The translations under genes and the position numbers were made by a program. Shown one piece after another: positions 9,656 to 16,915 of a stretch of 64,000 nucleotides of DNA; positions within the stretch are counted from its first letter, which is position 1; every line of letters starts with the position of its first letter. Origin of the DNA: Microbacterium sufflavum (GTDB lineage: Bacteria; Actinomycetota; Actinomycetes; Actinomycetales; Microbacteriaceae). The stretch is from assembly GCF_023101165.1 (NCBI RefSeq), contig NZ_CP078076.1:1860001-1924000 (forward strand), given 5' to 3'. The notes below the pieces were generated by a model. That model was not told where the DNA came from and made no database searches. It worked only from the letters and a program-made list of their open reading frames with translations.

Positions 9656-9812
9656 TTCAACCTTGGAGTGCACTGTGAGAGTGCGTTTCTCTGCCCGCCC
9701 GGAAAAACCCTCGACGAATTCGTGACATCCGAGGTGCCTCATGCGTCTTAGTGGTGTCGTAAGAACACGGCCCGCGCCCCACGGTGCGGACACACGGATG
9801 AAGGAGCTCGAG

Positions 9813-10253
9813 ATGGCGAACGTGACGGGGGGCAGCCAGCCCAAGGCTCAGGTCGTACCGACGGCGCAGGCCGCAGCGGTGGGGAAGACCACGATCGAGG
9901 ACGCGGTCGTCGCGAAGATCGCGGGCATCGCGGCCCGTGAGGTCAGCGGCGTCTATGCGCTCGGCGGCGGGGCTGCCCGCATGATGGGCGCGATCCGAGA
10001 CGTGCTGAACACGGCCGACCTCTCGCAGGGCGTGAGCGTGGAGGTCGGCGAGACGCAGGTGGCCGTCGACGTCACGATCGTCGCGGAGTACCCGGTGTCG
10101 CTGCAGAAGGTGGCCGACGACGTGCGCACGGCCATCCACCGGGCCATGGTCGACCTGGTCGGCATGGACGTCGCCGAGATCAACGTGAGCGTCAACGACG
10201 TGCACATCCCCTCGGACGACGACGCCGACGCCGAGGAGGCGCGAGTCCAGTGA
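9813..10253 (+). CDS. Asp23/Gls24 family envelope stress protein
   Basis: A 146-aa protein with the Asp23 domain over residues 30-135: TTIEDAVVAKIAGIAAREV, then GVSVEVGETQVAVDVTIVAEY, then VNDVHIP at the end. In staphylococci and streptococci Asp23/Gls24 is tethered under the membrane by AmaP and responds to envelope or alkaline stress. Here it heads a tightly packed run with DUF2273 and other membrane proteins. ATG 9813 is chosen for its AAGGAG site at 9801-9806. The C-terminus is acidic (DDDADAEE). The stop overlaps the next GTG. Confidence 0.85.
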   Translation: MANVTGGSQPKAQVVPTAQAAAVGKTTIEDAVVAKIAGIAAREVSGVYALGGGAARMMGAIRDVLNTADLSQGVSVEVGETQVAVDVTIVAEYPVSLQKVADDVRTAIHRAMVDLVGMDVAEINVSVNDVHIPSDDDADAEEARVQ

Positions 10254-10441
10254 ACGCCTCGGTGATCGGCGGAGCTGCGGCCGCGGTCCTCGCACTGACC
10301 TGGATCGTGCTGGGCTTCTGGGCGTTCCTGCTCGTGCTCCTCGCGATGCTCGTCGGCGCGGCGGCCGGGCGCATCGCCGACGGTCGCCTGGACGTGCGGG
10401 CGCTCGCCGAGGTGGTCCGCGGACGGCGGTCGTCCTCGTGA
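10250..10441 (+). CDS. DUF2273-like small membrane protein
   Basis: A 63-aa protein with two hydrophobic segments near residues 5-20 and 22-40 and a basic C-terminal end. DUF2273 proteins are small two-helix membrane proteins encoded beside asp23/amaP in Firmicutes and actinobacteria, and the position here matches. It overlaps the previous stop (GTGA) and the next gene by 4 nt, so translational coupling is likely. Size and context are the main evidence. Confidence 0.7.
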   Translation: MNASVIGGAAAAVLALTWIVLGFWAFLLVLLAMLVGAAAGRIADGRLDVRALAEVVRGRRSSS

Positions 10442-10779
10442 GCGTCGAGCGGGCAGGGGCGTCGACGGGTGTGGCGGGGGCCACGTCCGTCGAGGCCCGC
10501 GCCCTGCACCGGATCGCCCTCGGCATCGCCAGGGATGCCGCAGGCGTGGGGCTCGACGACATCGCGGTGGAGCTGGGCGACCGGCGCGGCGACCTGCGCG
10601 TCACGGTGGTCGTGCCCGTCGTGCTGGCGCGCTCCGACGGCACAACCCTCGCCGACCGCGGCGAGGTGCTGCGCGAGACCCTCGTGCGTCGGCTCGGGGA
10701 GCTGGCGTCGCGACGGGTGGGCGCGGTCGACGTGCGGTTCACCGGCGTGCGGCGTGCGCTCGAGCGGAGGGTCGCATGA
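10438..10779 (+). CDS. Asp23-like protein, 113 aa
   Basis: A short alpha/beta protein. The segment GDLRVTVVVPVVLARSD followed by LRETLVRRLGELASRRV and VDVRFTGVR repeats the strand-helix-strand pattern of the Asp23 C-terminal half, so I read it as a diverged paralogue. Hydrophilic, no signal peptide. The GTG start overlaps the stop of the DUF2273 gene and its stop overlaps the next ATG. Family assignment is moderate. Confidence 0.6.
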   Translation: MSVERAGASTGVAGATSVEARALHRIALGIARDAAGVGLDDIAVELGDRRGDLRVTVVVPVVLARSDGTTLADRGEVLRETLVRRLGELASRRVGAVDVRFTGVRRALERRVA

Positions 10780-11339
10780 GCGCGCCCGCCGCCACGCGCC
10801 GACTGCTGCGCCGGGAGACACGGGCATCGCGGACCGCTCCGGCGACCGTGCTCGCCGCTCTCCTGGCGATCGTGCTGCTCGGGCTCCTGGGGTGCGGGGT
10901 CGCCGCGGCCCTCGACCCCGGGTTCCGCGCGGATGCGGCGGCGCTGCTGGCGGGCGTCGCCCAGGCGCTGTCCGCCGCTGGTGTCGCGATCGGTGCGGGC
11001 ATCGCGCTGATCGCGCTCGCCGTGGTGCTGCTGGCGCTGGCGGTCGTCCCGGGGCGTCGCGCCCGACGCGCCCGTCTCACCGGGCGCACTGCGCTCGTGG
11101 TGGACGACGGCGTGCTCGCGGACGCGATCGCCGACGGGGTGGCCAGGCGCACGGGTGTTCCGCGACCGCGCGTCGCGGTCACGGTGGGGCGCAGAGCCGC
11201 CACGGTCCGCCTGACCCCGACCAGCGGGGTGCCTGTGGACCGTGATGCGGCGCGGACCGCTGTGGTGCGCGTGCTGGACGAGGTGGGCTTCGCCCTGACG
11301 CCGCGTGTGCTCGTGGCGACGGAAGGAGTGGTCGGATGA
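10776..11339 (+). CDS. DUF6286-like membrane protein
   Basis: A 187-aa protein with two transmembrane helices (about residues 23-45 and 65-90), an Arg-rich loop (GRRARRARL), then a cytoplasmic alpha/beta domain (residues 100-187) rich in VAVTVGRRAATVRLTP-type strands. This layout matches actinobacterial DUF6286 proteins found beside asp23. The C-terminal domain resembles the Asp23-like ones nearby and might be the docking part of a membrane tether. Starts with ATGA overlap. Confidence 0.6.
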   Translation: MSAPAATRRLLRRETRASRTAPATVLAALLAIVLLGLLGCGVAAALDPGFRADAAALLAGVAQALSAAGVAIGAGIALIALAVVLLALAVVPGRRARRARLTGRTALVVDDGVLADAIADGVARRTGVPRPRVAVTVGRRAATVRLTPTSGVPVDRDAARTAVVRVLDEVGFALTPRVLVATEGVVG

Positions 11340-12034
11340 GGCTCTCGGGATCCGTGGGGAACCGGGTGGTGCTGCTCGGCGGCGGCCTCGTGCTGCTCGC
11401 GGCGGGCGCGGCACTCGTGGCGACCGGGCTGGAGTCGGCGCGGCTGCTGCCCGCGGGGGCGGCGGGGGCCCTCTCGGCGGTCGAGCGGGCGTCCGCCGAT
11501 GCATCGGCCGCGACGGTCGACCTCGGGAGCATCGGGGAGTTCCCGCTCGCGGCCGTGTCCGCCGCGGCCGCGGCCCTGGTCGTGGTCGTCCTGCTGATCG
11601 CGTTCCTGCTCACGCGGGGCCGCGGTCGCGTGCGCGAGGTGCTCGCGATGCCGGGTCCTCGGGGGACGACCCGGGTGGACCGCGGTGTGGCCGACGGCGT
11701 GCTGGCGGAGACGCTCGCGGCTCGGGCCGACGTGGTGTCGGCGCGGACGGTCGCGCGTCGGGCGGGCCGTCGTACCGCCCTCGGGCTCGTCGTGACGCCG
11801 CGGAAGGGGGCGGCTCTGGGGGCCGTCGTCGCCGCGGCCGAAGCGGCCGTCGCGGAGTGGGACCGGTTGCTGGGCGTGGAGGTGCCGGTGGTCGTGCACG
11901 TCGCGGACCGCGGGTGGCGCGAGCTGTTCCGGTCGAGGCAGAGGATGCGCCGGTCGCTGGCCGGCGCGGGCGAGGCGGGGCACCGGTCCCGCACCGCCCC
12001 GACGTCGTCGACCCCGAGAGCCGGGGTCGCGTGA
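11336..12034 (+). CDS. AmaP-like membrane anchor protein
   Basis: A 232-aa protein with two transmembrane helices (about residues 10-32 and 65-90) separated by a short external loop, and a basic cytoplasmic C-terminal domain. The topology and position next to Asp23-like genes match alkaline shock response membrane anchor proteins (AmaP), although sequence similarity to the firmicute type is weak. The C-terminal tail is Arg/Ser-rich. It ends the overlapping gene run; the next gene (csbD) follows after a 14-nt gap with its own ribosome-binding site. Confidence 0.55.
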   Translation: MRLSGSVGNRVVLLGGGLVLLAAGAALVATGLESARLLPAGAAGALSAVERASADASAATVDLGSIGEFPLAAVSAAAAALVVVVLLIAFLLTRGRGRVREVLAMPGPRGTTRVDRGVADGVLAETLAARADVVSARTVARRAGRRTALGLVVTPRKGAALGAVVAAAEAAVAEWDRLLGVEVPVVVHVADRGWRELFRSRQRMRRSLAGAGEAGHRSRTAPTSSTPRAGVA

Positions 12035-12048
12035 GGAAAGGAGCCGCC

Positions 12049-12222
12049 ATGAGCGGAGAGAACAAGATCAAGGCCGCCGCCGAAAAGATCGCCGGCAAGG
12101 CGAAGGAGGTCGTCGGCGAGGTCACCGACAACGACCGGCTCGTCGCCGAGGGCAAGGCCGAGCAGGCGAAGGGCGATGTGCGGAACGCCGCCGAGGATGT
12201 CAAGGACGCGTTCAAGAAGTGA
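12049..12222 (+). CDS. CsbD-family stress protein
   Basis: A 57-aa, Lys/Ala/Glu-rich helical protein with the family core KAEQAKGDVRNAAEDVKDA and an N-terminal KIKAAAEKIAGKAKE repeat. CsbD proteins are small general-stress proteins of unknown mechanism. A strong ribosome-binding site (AGGAAAGGAG) precedes the ATG, suggesting high expression. A terminator follows. Confidence 0.9.
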   Translation: MSGENKIKAAAEKIAGKAKEVVGEVTDNDRLVAEGKAEQAKGDVRNAAEDVKDAFKK

Positions 12223-12232
12223 TCCCGCTCGC

Positions 12233-12265
12233 GCAGGGGGCGCCCCCGGTCGGGGCGCTCCCTGC
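12233..12265 (+). terminator. Terminator after csbD
   Basis: A 14-position GC-rich stem with one mismatch (12233-12246 with 12252-12265) around a 5-nt loop; it ends the asp23-csbD transcript before the sigma-factor gene. Confidence 0.7.
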
Positions 12266-12345
12266 GGCCGAGCCGTGCGCACGGATCCGATCCGTCGCCG
12301 CACGCGCTCCGAACCTGCAGGGGAAGCGGAACGAAGGGTGGGGGA

Positions 12346-12912
12346 ATGGCAGCGGATGGCTCTCGCGGCCCGCTGGAACAGGCCGGGGATCACATCGTCG
12401 CGGGTCGCGCCATGGACGGCGACGTCGAGGCGTTCGCGGTGCTGGTGCGGAGGTACACGCCGATGATGCGCGCGTACACGCAGCGCATGCTGAACGGCTC
12501 GGCCGAAGTGGACGACACCGTGCAGGAGGCGTTCGTGACAGCGTGGCAGCGGTTCGGCGAGCTCGACGACCCCGGCAAGGTCAAGAGCTGGCTGATGCGC
12601 ATCGTGAGTCGCAAGGCCGTGGACCGGCTCCGGCGCCACCGCCCGGCGGTCGATGTGACCGAGATCGACCGGCCGGCACCCCTGCATGCCTCGCCGTCGG
12701 CAGTGGTGGAGGTGCGCGAGGGCGTCGCGGCACTGGGAGCCGCGCTGCGGGAGCTCCCGGAGGCGCAGCGCGAATGCTGGGTGCTGCGCGAGATGGGCGG
12801 GTACAGCTACGACGAGATCGCCGCGGAGCTCGGCGTCCCCGTCAGCACGGTGCGCGGGCTGCTGGCCCGTGCGCGCGGATTCCTGATCACCCGGATGGAG
12901 GCGTGGCGATGA
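12346..12912 (+). CDS. ECF-type RNA polymerase sigma factor
   Basis: A 188-aa sigma-70 family protein with only regions 2 and 4. Region 2: AFAVLVRRYTPMMRAYTQRM then EVDDTVQEAFVTAWQRF (about residues 29-72). Region 4: LPEAQRECWVLREMGGYSYDE and IAAELGVPVSTVRGLLARAR (about residues 133-178), the -35 recognition helix-turn-helix. The next gene overlaps its stop (ATGA) and is therefore the prime candidate for a regulator of this factor, but that protein lacks the zinc-binding motif of common anti-sigma factors. Likely target: the neighbouring envelope-stress genes. Confidence 0.88.
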   Translation: MAADGSRGPLEQAGDHIVAGRAMDGDVEAFAVLVRRYTPMMRAYTQRMLNGSAEVDDTVQEAFVTAWQRFGELDDPGKVKSWLMRIVSRKAVDRLRRHRPAVDVTEIDRPAPLHASPSAVVEVREGVAALGAALRELPEAQRECWVLREMGGYSYDEIAAELGVPVSTVRGLLARARGFLITRMEAWR

Positions 12913-13511
12913 ACGACGACCACGAGAACCCGGACCTGCGCGGTCTCGGACTGGAGCCCGACGACCTCGACGGGCACACGATCGAGGAGCTCGCCGACTA
13001 CCTCGAGGCGGGGCGTCAGCCGCGCGTGGCCTCGATCGAGGAATCGCCGGGGTGCCAGCTCGCCCTCGACGCGCTCGAGCGGCTGCACGGACTGGGCGAC
13101 GCGCTGATGGCGGCCGACACCGCGGCAGAGCCCGCGGTCGAGGAGGGGTGGATCGACCGGATCCTGAGCGGGATCGCGATGGACGCCAGGGCGGGACGCC
13201 GCATCCCGTTCGCCTCGGACGACCCTGCGGTGGAGCTGGCGATCACCGAGGGTGCGGTGCGCGGTCTCGTGCGGGCGGCCGAGGAGGCGGTCCCCGGCGT
13301 GCTCGTCGGGCGATGCCGCCTGGAGGGCGACGTCACGACGCCGGGTGCTCCCGTGCGCGTGGCGATCGACGCGAGCGTGCTGCACGGCGAGCCGATCCGC
13401 GGGCTGGCCGACCGGCTCCGTACCGAGGTGGACGCGCGGCTGCGTCGGCACACCGAGCTCACCATCGCCGCGATCGACGTGACCGTCAAGGACATCAGGG
13501 AGGTGTCGTGA
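12909..13511 (+). CDS. Asp23/Gls24-like protein with N-terminal extension, possible anti-sigma partner
   Basis: A 200-aa acidic, soluble protein. The N-terminal 100 residues (with LEPDDLDGHTIEELADYLE) are helical and resemble no family I can name; they sit where an anti-sigma domain would be. The C-terminal 95 residues show the Asp23 pattern (AITEGAVRGLVRAAEEAVPG, later VRVAIDASV and IAAIDVTVKDI). No transmembrane helix and no H-x3-C-x2-C zinc motif. Coupling to the sigma gene by ATGA overlap suggests a regulatory pair, which is an inference. Confidence 0.6.
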   Translation: MNDDHENPDLRGLGLEPDDLDGHTIEELADYLEAGRQPRVASIEESPGCQLALDALERLHGLGDALMAADTAAEPAVEEGWIDRILSGIAMDARAGRRIPFASDDPAVELAITEGAVRGLVRAAEEAVPGVLVGRCRLEGDVTTPGAPVRVAIDASVLHGEPIRGLADRLRTEVDARLRRHTELTIAAIDVTVKDIREVS

Positions 13512-13903
13512 TGACGCAGGATCCGACGATCGACGGCGAGGGCCGTCGCGAGCTGGCCGCCCGGATCGAACAGGTCCTGCGCGCGCAGGAGGGGGTCCGC
13601 GGCGTCTACCGCTCCGGCTCGCTCATCTCGAATCTGCTCAGGGCGGGGGCCGCGGCGCTGGGCGCGACGCGCGACGCCGAGCCGATCGTGTCGGTGGCCG
13701 CGGGGGCGCGCGGGGTCGCGGTCGAGGCGTCGATCGGGGTGGACGCGGGCGCGGCGTCCGGAGAGGTCCTCCGGGAGGCGCGGGCCGCGGTGGAGGCCGT
13801 GCTCGCGGAGCAGGGGTACCAGCGCGAGAGCATCACGCTCGTGGTGGCCTACGTGCAGGTCGCCCGTGCCGCGGGGGAGCCCGTCGAGGCGGAGCCCCGC
13901 TGA
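13511..13903 (+). CDS. Asp23-like hypothetical protein, 130 aa
   Basis: A 130-aa soluble protein with alternating strands and helices: LAARIEQVLRAQEGVRGVY, GVAVEASIGVDA, VRVA-like terminal strand ITLVVAYVQVA. The pattern is again compatible with a diverged Asp23 domain, which would make it the fourth in the block. ATG 13511 overlaps the previous stop (TGATG); an in-frame GTG sits at 13508. A strong hairpin lies across its stop codon. Confidence 0.55.
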   Translation: MTQDPTIDGEGRRELAARIEQVLRAQEGVRGVYRSGSLISNLLRAGAAALGATRDAEPIVSVAAGARGVAVEASIGVDAGAASGEVLREARAAVEAVLAEQGYQRESITLVVAYVQVARAAGEPVEAEPR

Positions 13904-13923
13904 CCGTGCGGTCGGCGGGGCTC
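13892..13923. terminator. Bidirectional terminator between convergent genes
   Basis: 14-bp stem (13892-13905 with 13910-13923, one T-G pair) around a GTGC loop, spanning the stop of the plus-strand gene and 8 nt from the minus-strand oxidoreductase stop. Confidence 0.7.
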
Positions 13924-13931
13924 CGGCCGGC

Positions 13932-14777
13932 TCACGCGATCGCGCGCAGTCCCTCGACGAGCGGCGTGGTCGGACGGCCGATCAGCCGCGCGAGCGTGCC
14001 GTCGGTCTCGGCTAGTGCGCCCCCGCGGATGCCGGCGTCGAGGGCGACGACGAAGCCCGCGGTGCCCTCGTCGAGCCCGGCTCCGCGCAGCGCCGCGAGC
14101 TGCTGGTCCGCCGTGAGCGACACGAAGGTCACCTCGCGTCCGGTGACCTCGGCGATCGCGGCGGCCAGCTCCGTGTAGTCCCACGCGACGTCGCCGCCGA
14201 GCTCGTACACGGCGCCCGTGTGACCGTCGTCGAGCGCGACCACGGCGGCGGCCTCGGCGTAGTCGGCGCGGCTGGCGGAGGCCACGCGACCGTCTCCGGT
14301 GCCGGAGGCGAGCACGCCCGTCTCGGCTGCGCGCGCGAGGTCGGCGGCGTAGTTCTCCGTGTACCAGTTGTTGCGCAGGATCACGGCCGGGACGCCGGAG
14401 GCCGCGATCAGCTCCTCCGTGGCCTTGTGCTCCGGCGCGAGCACCAGGTCGCTCGTGGTGGCCTTCGGGGCGCTGGTGTACACGAGCTTCGAGACGCCGG
14501 CGGCTGCGGCCGCGTCGATCACCGCCCGGTGCTGCTCGACGCGGCGGCCGACCTCGGAGCCGGACACGAGCACGACCGTGTCGATGCCGTCGAGGGCCGC
14601 GGCGACGGAGGCCGGGTCGTCGTAGTCGAGGGGCACGACGCGCACGCCGAGGTCGGCCGCCCTGGCCACGTCGCGCGCTCCGGCGACGATCGACTGGGGG
14701 TCGGCGCCGCGGGCGAGGAGGGCGGCGATGATGAGGCGGCCGAGGTGTCCGGTGGCTCCGGTGATGAGGATGGTCAT
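13932..14777 (-). CDS. NmrA-like NAD(P)-binding oxidoreductase (QorB/YtfG type)
   Basis: A 281-aa atypical short-chain dehydrogenase. The Rossmann motif GATGHLGRLI is at residues 7-16, and KLVYTSAPKATTSDLVLA (about 93-110) and NNWYTEN match NmrA-like/QorB NAD(P)H:quinone oxidoreductases. The classic Y-x3-K catalytic pair is not seen, as usual in this group. ATG 14777 is selected for its upstream GGACCGCC and because it directly opens the Rossmann strand MTILITGATG. It is divergent from an HxlR regulator, the standard arrangement for a regulated quinone/electrophile-stress reductase. Confidence 0.85.
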   Translation of the reverse strand: MTILITGATGHLGRLIIAALLARGADPQSIVAGARDVARAADLGVRVVPLDYDDPASVAAALDGIDTVVLVSGSEVGRRVEQHRAVIDAAAAAGVSKLVYTSAPKATTSDLVLAPEHKATEELIAASGVPAVILRNNWYTENYAADLARAAETGVLASGTGDGRVASASRADYAEAAAVVALDDGHTGAVYELGGDVAWDYTELAAAIAEVTGREVTFVSLTADQQLAALRGAGLDEGTAGFVVALDAGIRGGALAETDGTLARLIGRPTTPLVEGLRAIA

Positions 14778-14846
14778 GAGGGCGGTCCTTCCGTTGGTGA
14801 ACACCTGCCCCAACCGGCGCGAGGCACCCGCGCATTCCATCCGACC

Positions 14847-14872
14847 GGTACCCACTTTGACGTAAGGTACCT
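14847..14872. promoter_or_regulatory. Paired GGTACC boxes between oxidoreductase and hxlR genes
   Basis: GGTACC occurs at 14847-14852 and again at 14866-14871, the second inside the palindrome AGGTACCT, 19 bp apart and just before the hxlR start. Likely HxlR operator sites. Confidence 0.4.
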
Positions 14873-14874
14873 AC

Positions 14875-15240
14875 ATGTCGGTGAGTTTTGCGGAAATCCG
14901 GGAGTCTTCGCCCACGGTGTTCGACCAGGGCTGCGGCACGCGCGTGGTGCTGGACCACATCATGAGCAAGTGGGGCGTGCTGGTGCTGTCGTGCCTGTCG
15001 GACGGCACGCGGCGCTGGGGCGAGCTGCGACGGGAGGTCGACGGCATCAGCGAGAAGATGCTCGCGACCACGCTGCGCACGCTGTCGGCGGATGGGCTGG
15101 TGCACCGGGAATCCCTGCCAACGGTGCCCCCGCACGTGGAGTACAGCCTCACCCCGCTGGGGCGTGACCTGATGGACCGGATGCTGCCCCTGATGGAGTG
15201 GGTCGCCACGCACGCCGACGGGATGCTCGGTCGCGAATGA
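14875..15240 (+). CDS. HxlR-family winged-helix regulator
   Basis: A 121-aa protein of standard length for MarR/HxlR-type regulators. It has the family marks: a single conserved N-terminal Cys (DQGCGTR, residue 20), LDHIMSKWGVLVLSCLSDG, RRWGELRREVDGISEKMLATTLRTL and the wing VEYSLTPLGRDL. HxlR proteins often sense quinones, aldehydes or diamide through that Cys. It probably regulates the divergent oxidoreductase gene. The operator-like GGTACC pair lies in the shared 97-nt promoter region. Confidence 0.9.
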   Translation: MSVSFAEIRESSPTVFDQGCGTRVVLDHIMSKWGVLVLSCLSDGTRRWGELRREVDGISEKMLATTLRTLSADGLVHRESLPTVPPHVEYSLTPLGRDLMDRMLPLMEWVATHADGMLGRE

Positions 15241-15244
15241 ATCC

Positions 15245-15286
15245 ACGGATTCCGTCGTGAGATGAAGTTGTGTGAGTGGAATCCGT
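15245..15286. repeat. 9-bp inverted repeat before the permease gene
   Basis: ACGGATTCC (15245-15253) and GGAATCCGT (15278-15286) are perfect inverted copies with a 24-nt spacer, just upstream of the permease promoter. Either an operator pair or the hxlR terminator. Confidence 0.4.
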
Positions 15287-15302
15287 TGCTCGAAGAAAAG
15301 GA

Positions 15303-15332
15303 TTGACGGTATACCGCAGCTCGTCGTACTGT
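15303..15332 (+). promoter_or_regulatory. Promoter of the permease gene, leaderless
   Basis: TTGACG (15303-15308), 18-bp spacer, TACTGT (15327-15332). The predicted start site coincides with the ATG at 15339; no Shine-Dalgarno is present. Confidence 0.5.
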
Positions 15333-15338
15333 CTGAGC

Positions 15339-16877
15339 ATGGCAACGACGCCCATCCACCTGGAACGACCCGACGGCAAGGGGCTGGCCGCTGGCACCCT
15401 CGGCCTGTGGGGATCCACCGTCATCGGTCTCGCCTCCACGGCGCCGGTCTACTCCCTCGTCGCGACGCTCGGCTTCGTCGTGCTCGCGGTCGGGGCGCAG
15501 GCACCGATCGCGTTCGTGATCGCCTTCGTCCCGATGCTCCTGATCGCCTTCGCCTACCGCGAGCTCAACAACGCCGTGCCCGACTGCGGCACCACCTTCA
15601 CCTGGGGCACGAAAGCGTTCGGCCCCTGGGTGGGCTGGATGGGCGGCTGGGGCGTCGCGGTGGCCGGGATGGTCGTGCTCGCGAACCTCGCCCAGATCGC
15701 CTCGGTGTACTTCTGGTCCCTGATCGGGTTCGACCTGGAGAACAACGACTGGCGGATCATCCTCGTCGCGGTGCTCTTCATCGCCGCGATGACCTGGGTC
15801 AGCTGGCGCGGCGTCGAGATCGGCGAGCGCATCCAGAACATCCTGCTGGCCGTGCAGTACCTGGCCCTCGCGATCTTCGTGGTGGCCGCGCTGTGGCAGT
15901 TCTTCACCGGCGACGCCCCCGACGCCACGCCGTTCTCGTGGGAGTGGCTGAACCCGTTCGGCTTCACGGACTGGTCGGGCTTCACCGAGGCCATCCTGCT
16001 CGCCCTCTTCATCTACTGGGGCTGGGACACGTGCCTCGCGCTGAACGAGGAGACCAAGGACCCCACGCGCATTCCCGGGCGAGCGGCCGTGCTGACCTGC
16101 GTGATCCTGCTGGTGACCTACGTCGCCGTCACGATCGCGGCGATGATGTACGCGGGTCTCGGCGAGGACGGCACGGGGCTCGGCAACGAGGCCAACGCCG
16201 ACGATTTCTTCCTCGCGATCAAGGACGGCCTGCTGGGCCCGTTCGGCTGGGTGCTGGTGGTCTCCGTCATCATCTCGGCGATCTCGTCGACGCAGACGAC
16301 GATCCTGCCCACCGCGCGCGGCACGCTCGCGATGGGCGTGTACCGGGCGCTCCCCGCGAAGTTCAAGGAGGTGCACCCGGTCTACAAGACCCCGTCGTTC
16401 TCGACCATCGTGATGGGCGTGGTCGCCTCCGCGTACTACGTGGGCATGACGCTCATCAGCGACAACATCCTGCAGGACTCGATCCTGTCGCTGGGCCTCG
16501 CCATCGCGTTCTACTACGCCATCACCGGATTCGCCTGCGTCTGGTACTTCCGCGCCGACCTGCGCACCTCGGCACGCGACCTCTTCTTCAAGGGGATCTT
16601 CCCGCTCGTCGGGGCGCTGCTGCTCACCGGCGCGTTCGTGCAGTCCGCGATCGACATGTGGGACGTGGACTACGGCTACACGGTGCTGTTCGGCATCGGC
16701 GGCACGTTCGTGATCGGCATCGGCTCGCTCGCGATCGGCCTGGTGCTGATGCTCCTGTGGTACCTGTTCCCGCGGTCGAAGCGCTTCTTCCGCGGCGAGA
16801 GTCTGAACCGCGACACCGAGGTGATGGTGCCGGACGAGCCCGGCGTCTCCATCCGCTCGGTCGACGGCGGCATCTGA
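15339..16877 (+). CDS. APC-superfamily amino acid permease
   Basis: A 512-aa membrane protein with about 12 to 14 hydrophobic segments. The first helix has GLWGSTVIGLASTAPVYSL, matching the substrate-contacting GxG region of APC transporters. NNAVPDCGTTFTWGTKAFG and the middle LNEETKDPTRIPGRA loop are characteristic of the actinobacterial APC amino acid permease group. The C-terminal tail (about 45 residues) is hydrophilic. The substrate is unknown; basic or aromatic amino acids, polyamines or ethanolamine are possible. Monocistronic, with its own promoter. Confidence 0.85.
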   Translation: MATTPIHLERPDGKGLAAGTLGLWGSTVIGLASTAPVYSLVATLGFVVLAVGAQAPIAFVIAFVPMLLIAFAYRELNNAVPDCGTTFTWGTKAFGPWVGWMGGWGVAVAGMVVLANLAQIASVYFWSLIGFDLENNDWRIILVAVLFIAAMTWVSWRGVEIGERIQNILLAVQYLALAIFVVAALWQFFTGDAPDATPFSWEWLNPFGFTDWSGFTEAILLALFIYWGWDTCLALNEETKDPTRIPGRAAVLTCVILLVTYVAVTIAAMMYAGLGEDGTGLGNEANADDFFLAIKDGLLGPFGWVLVVSVIISAISSTQTTILPTARGTLAMGVYRALPAKFKEVHPVYKTPSFSTIVMGVVASAYYVGMTLISDNILQDSILSLGLAIAFYYAITGFACVWYFRADLRTSARDLFFKGIFPLVGALLLTGAFVQSAIDMWDVDYGYTVLFGIGGTFVIGIGSLAIGLVLMLLWYLFPRSKRFFRGESLNRDTEVMVPDEPGVSIRSVDGGI

Positions 16878-16903
16878 GGCGGCGGGTGCGCGCGGGGCTG
16901 TCC

Positions 16904-16909
16904 TAGGCT
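16904..16909 (+). promoter_or_regulatory. -10 box of truA, leaderless
   Basis: TAGGCT ends six bases before the GTG start at 16916. Confidence 0.45.
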
Positions 16910-16915
16910 GGCCTC

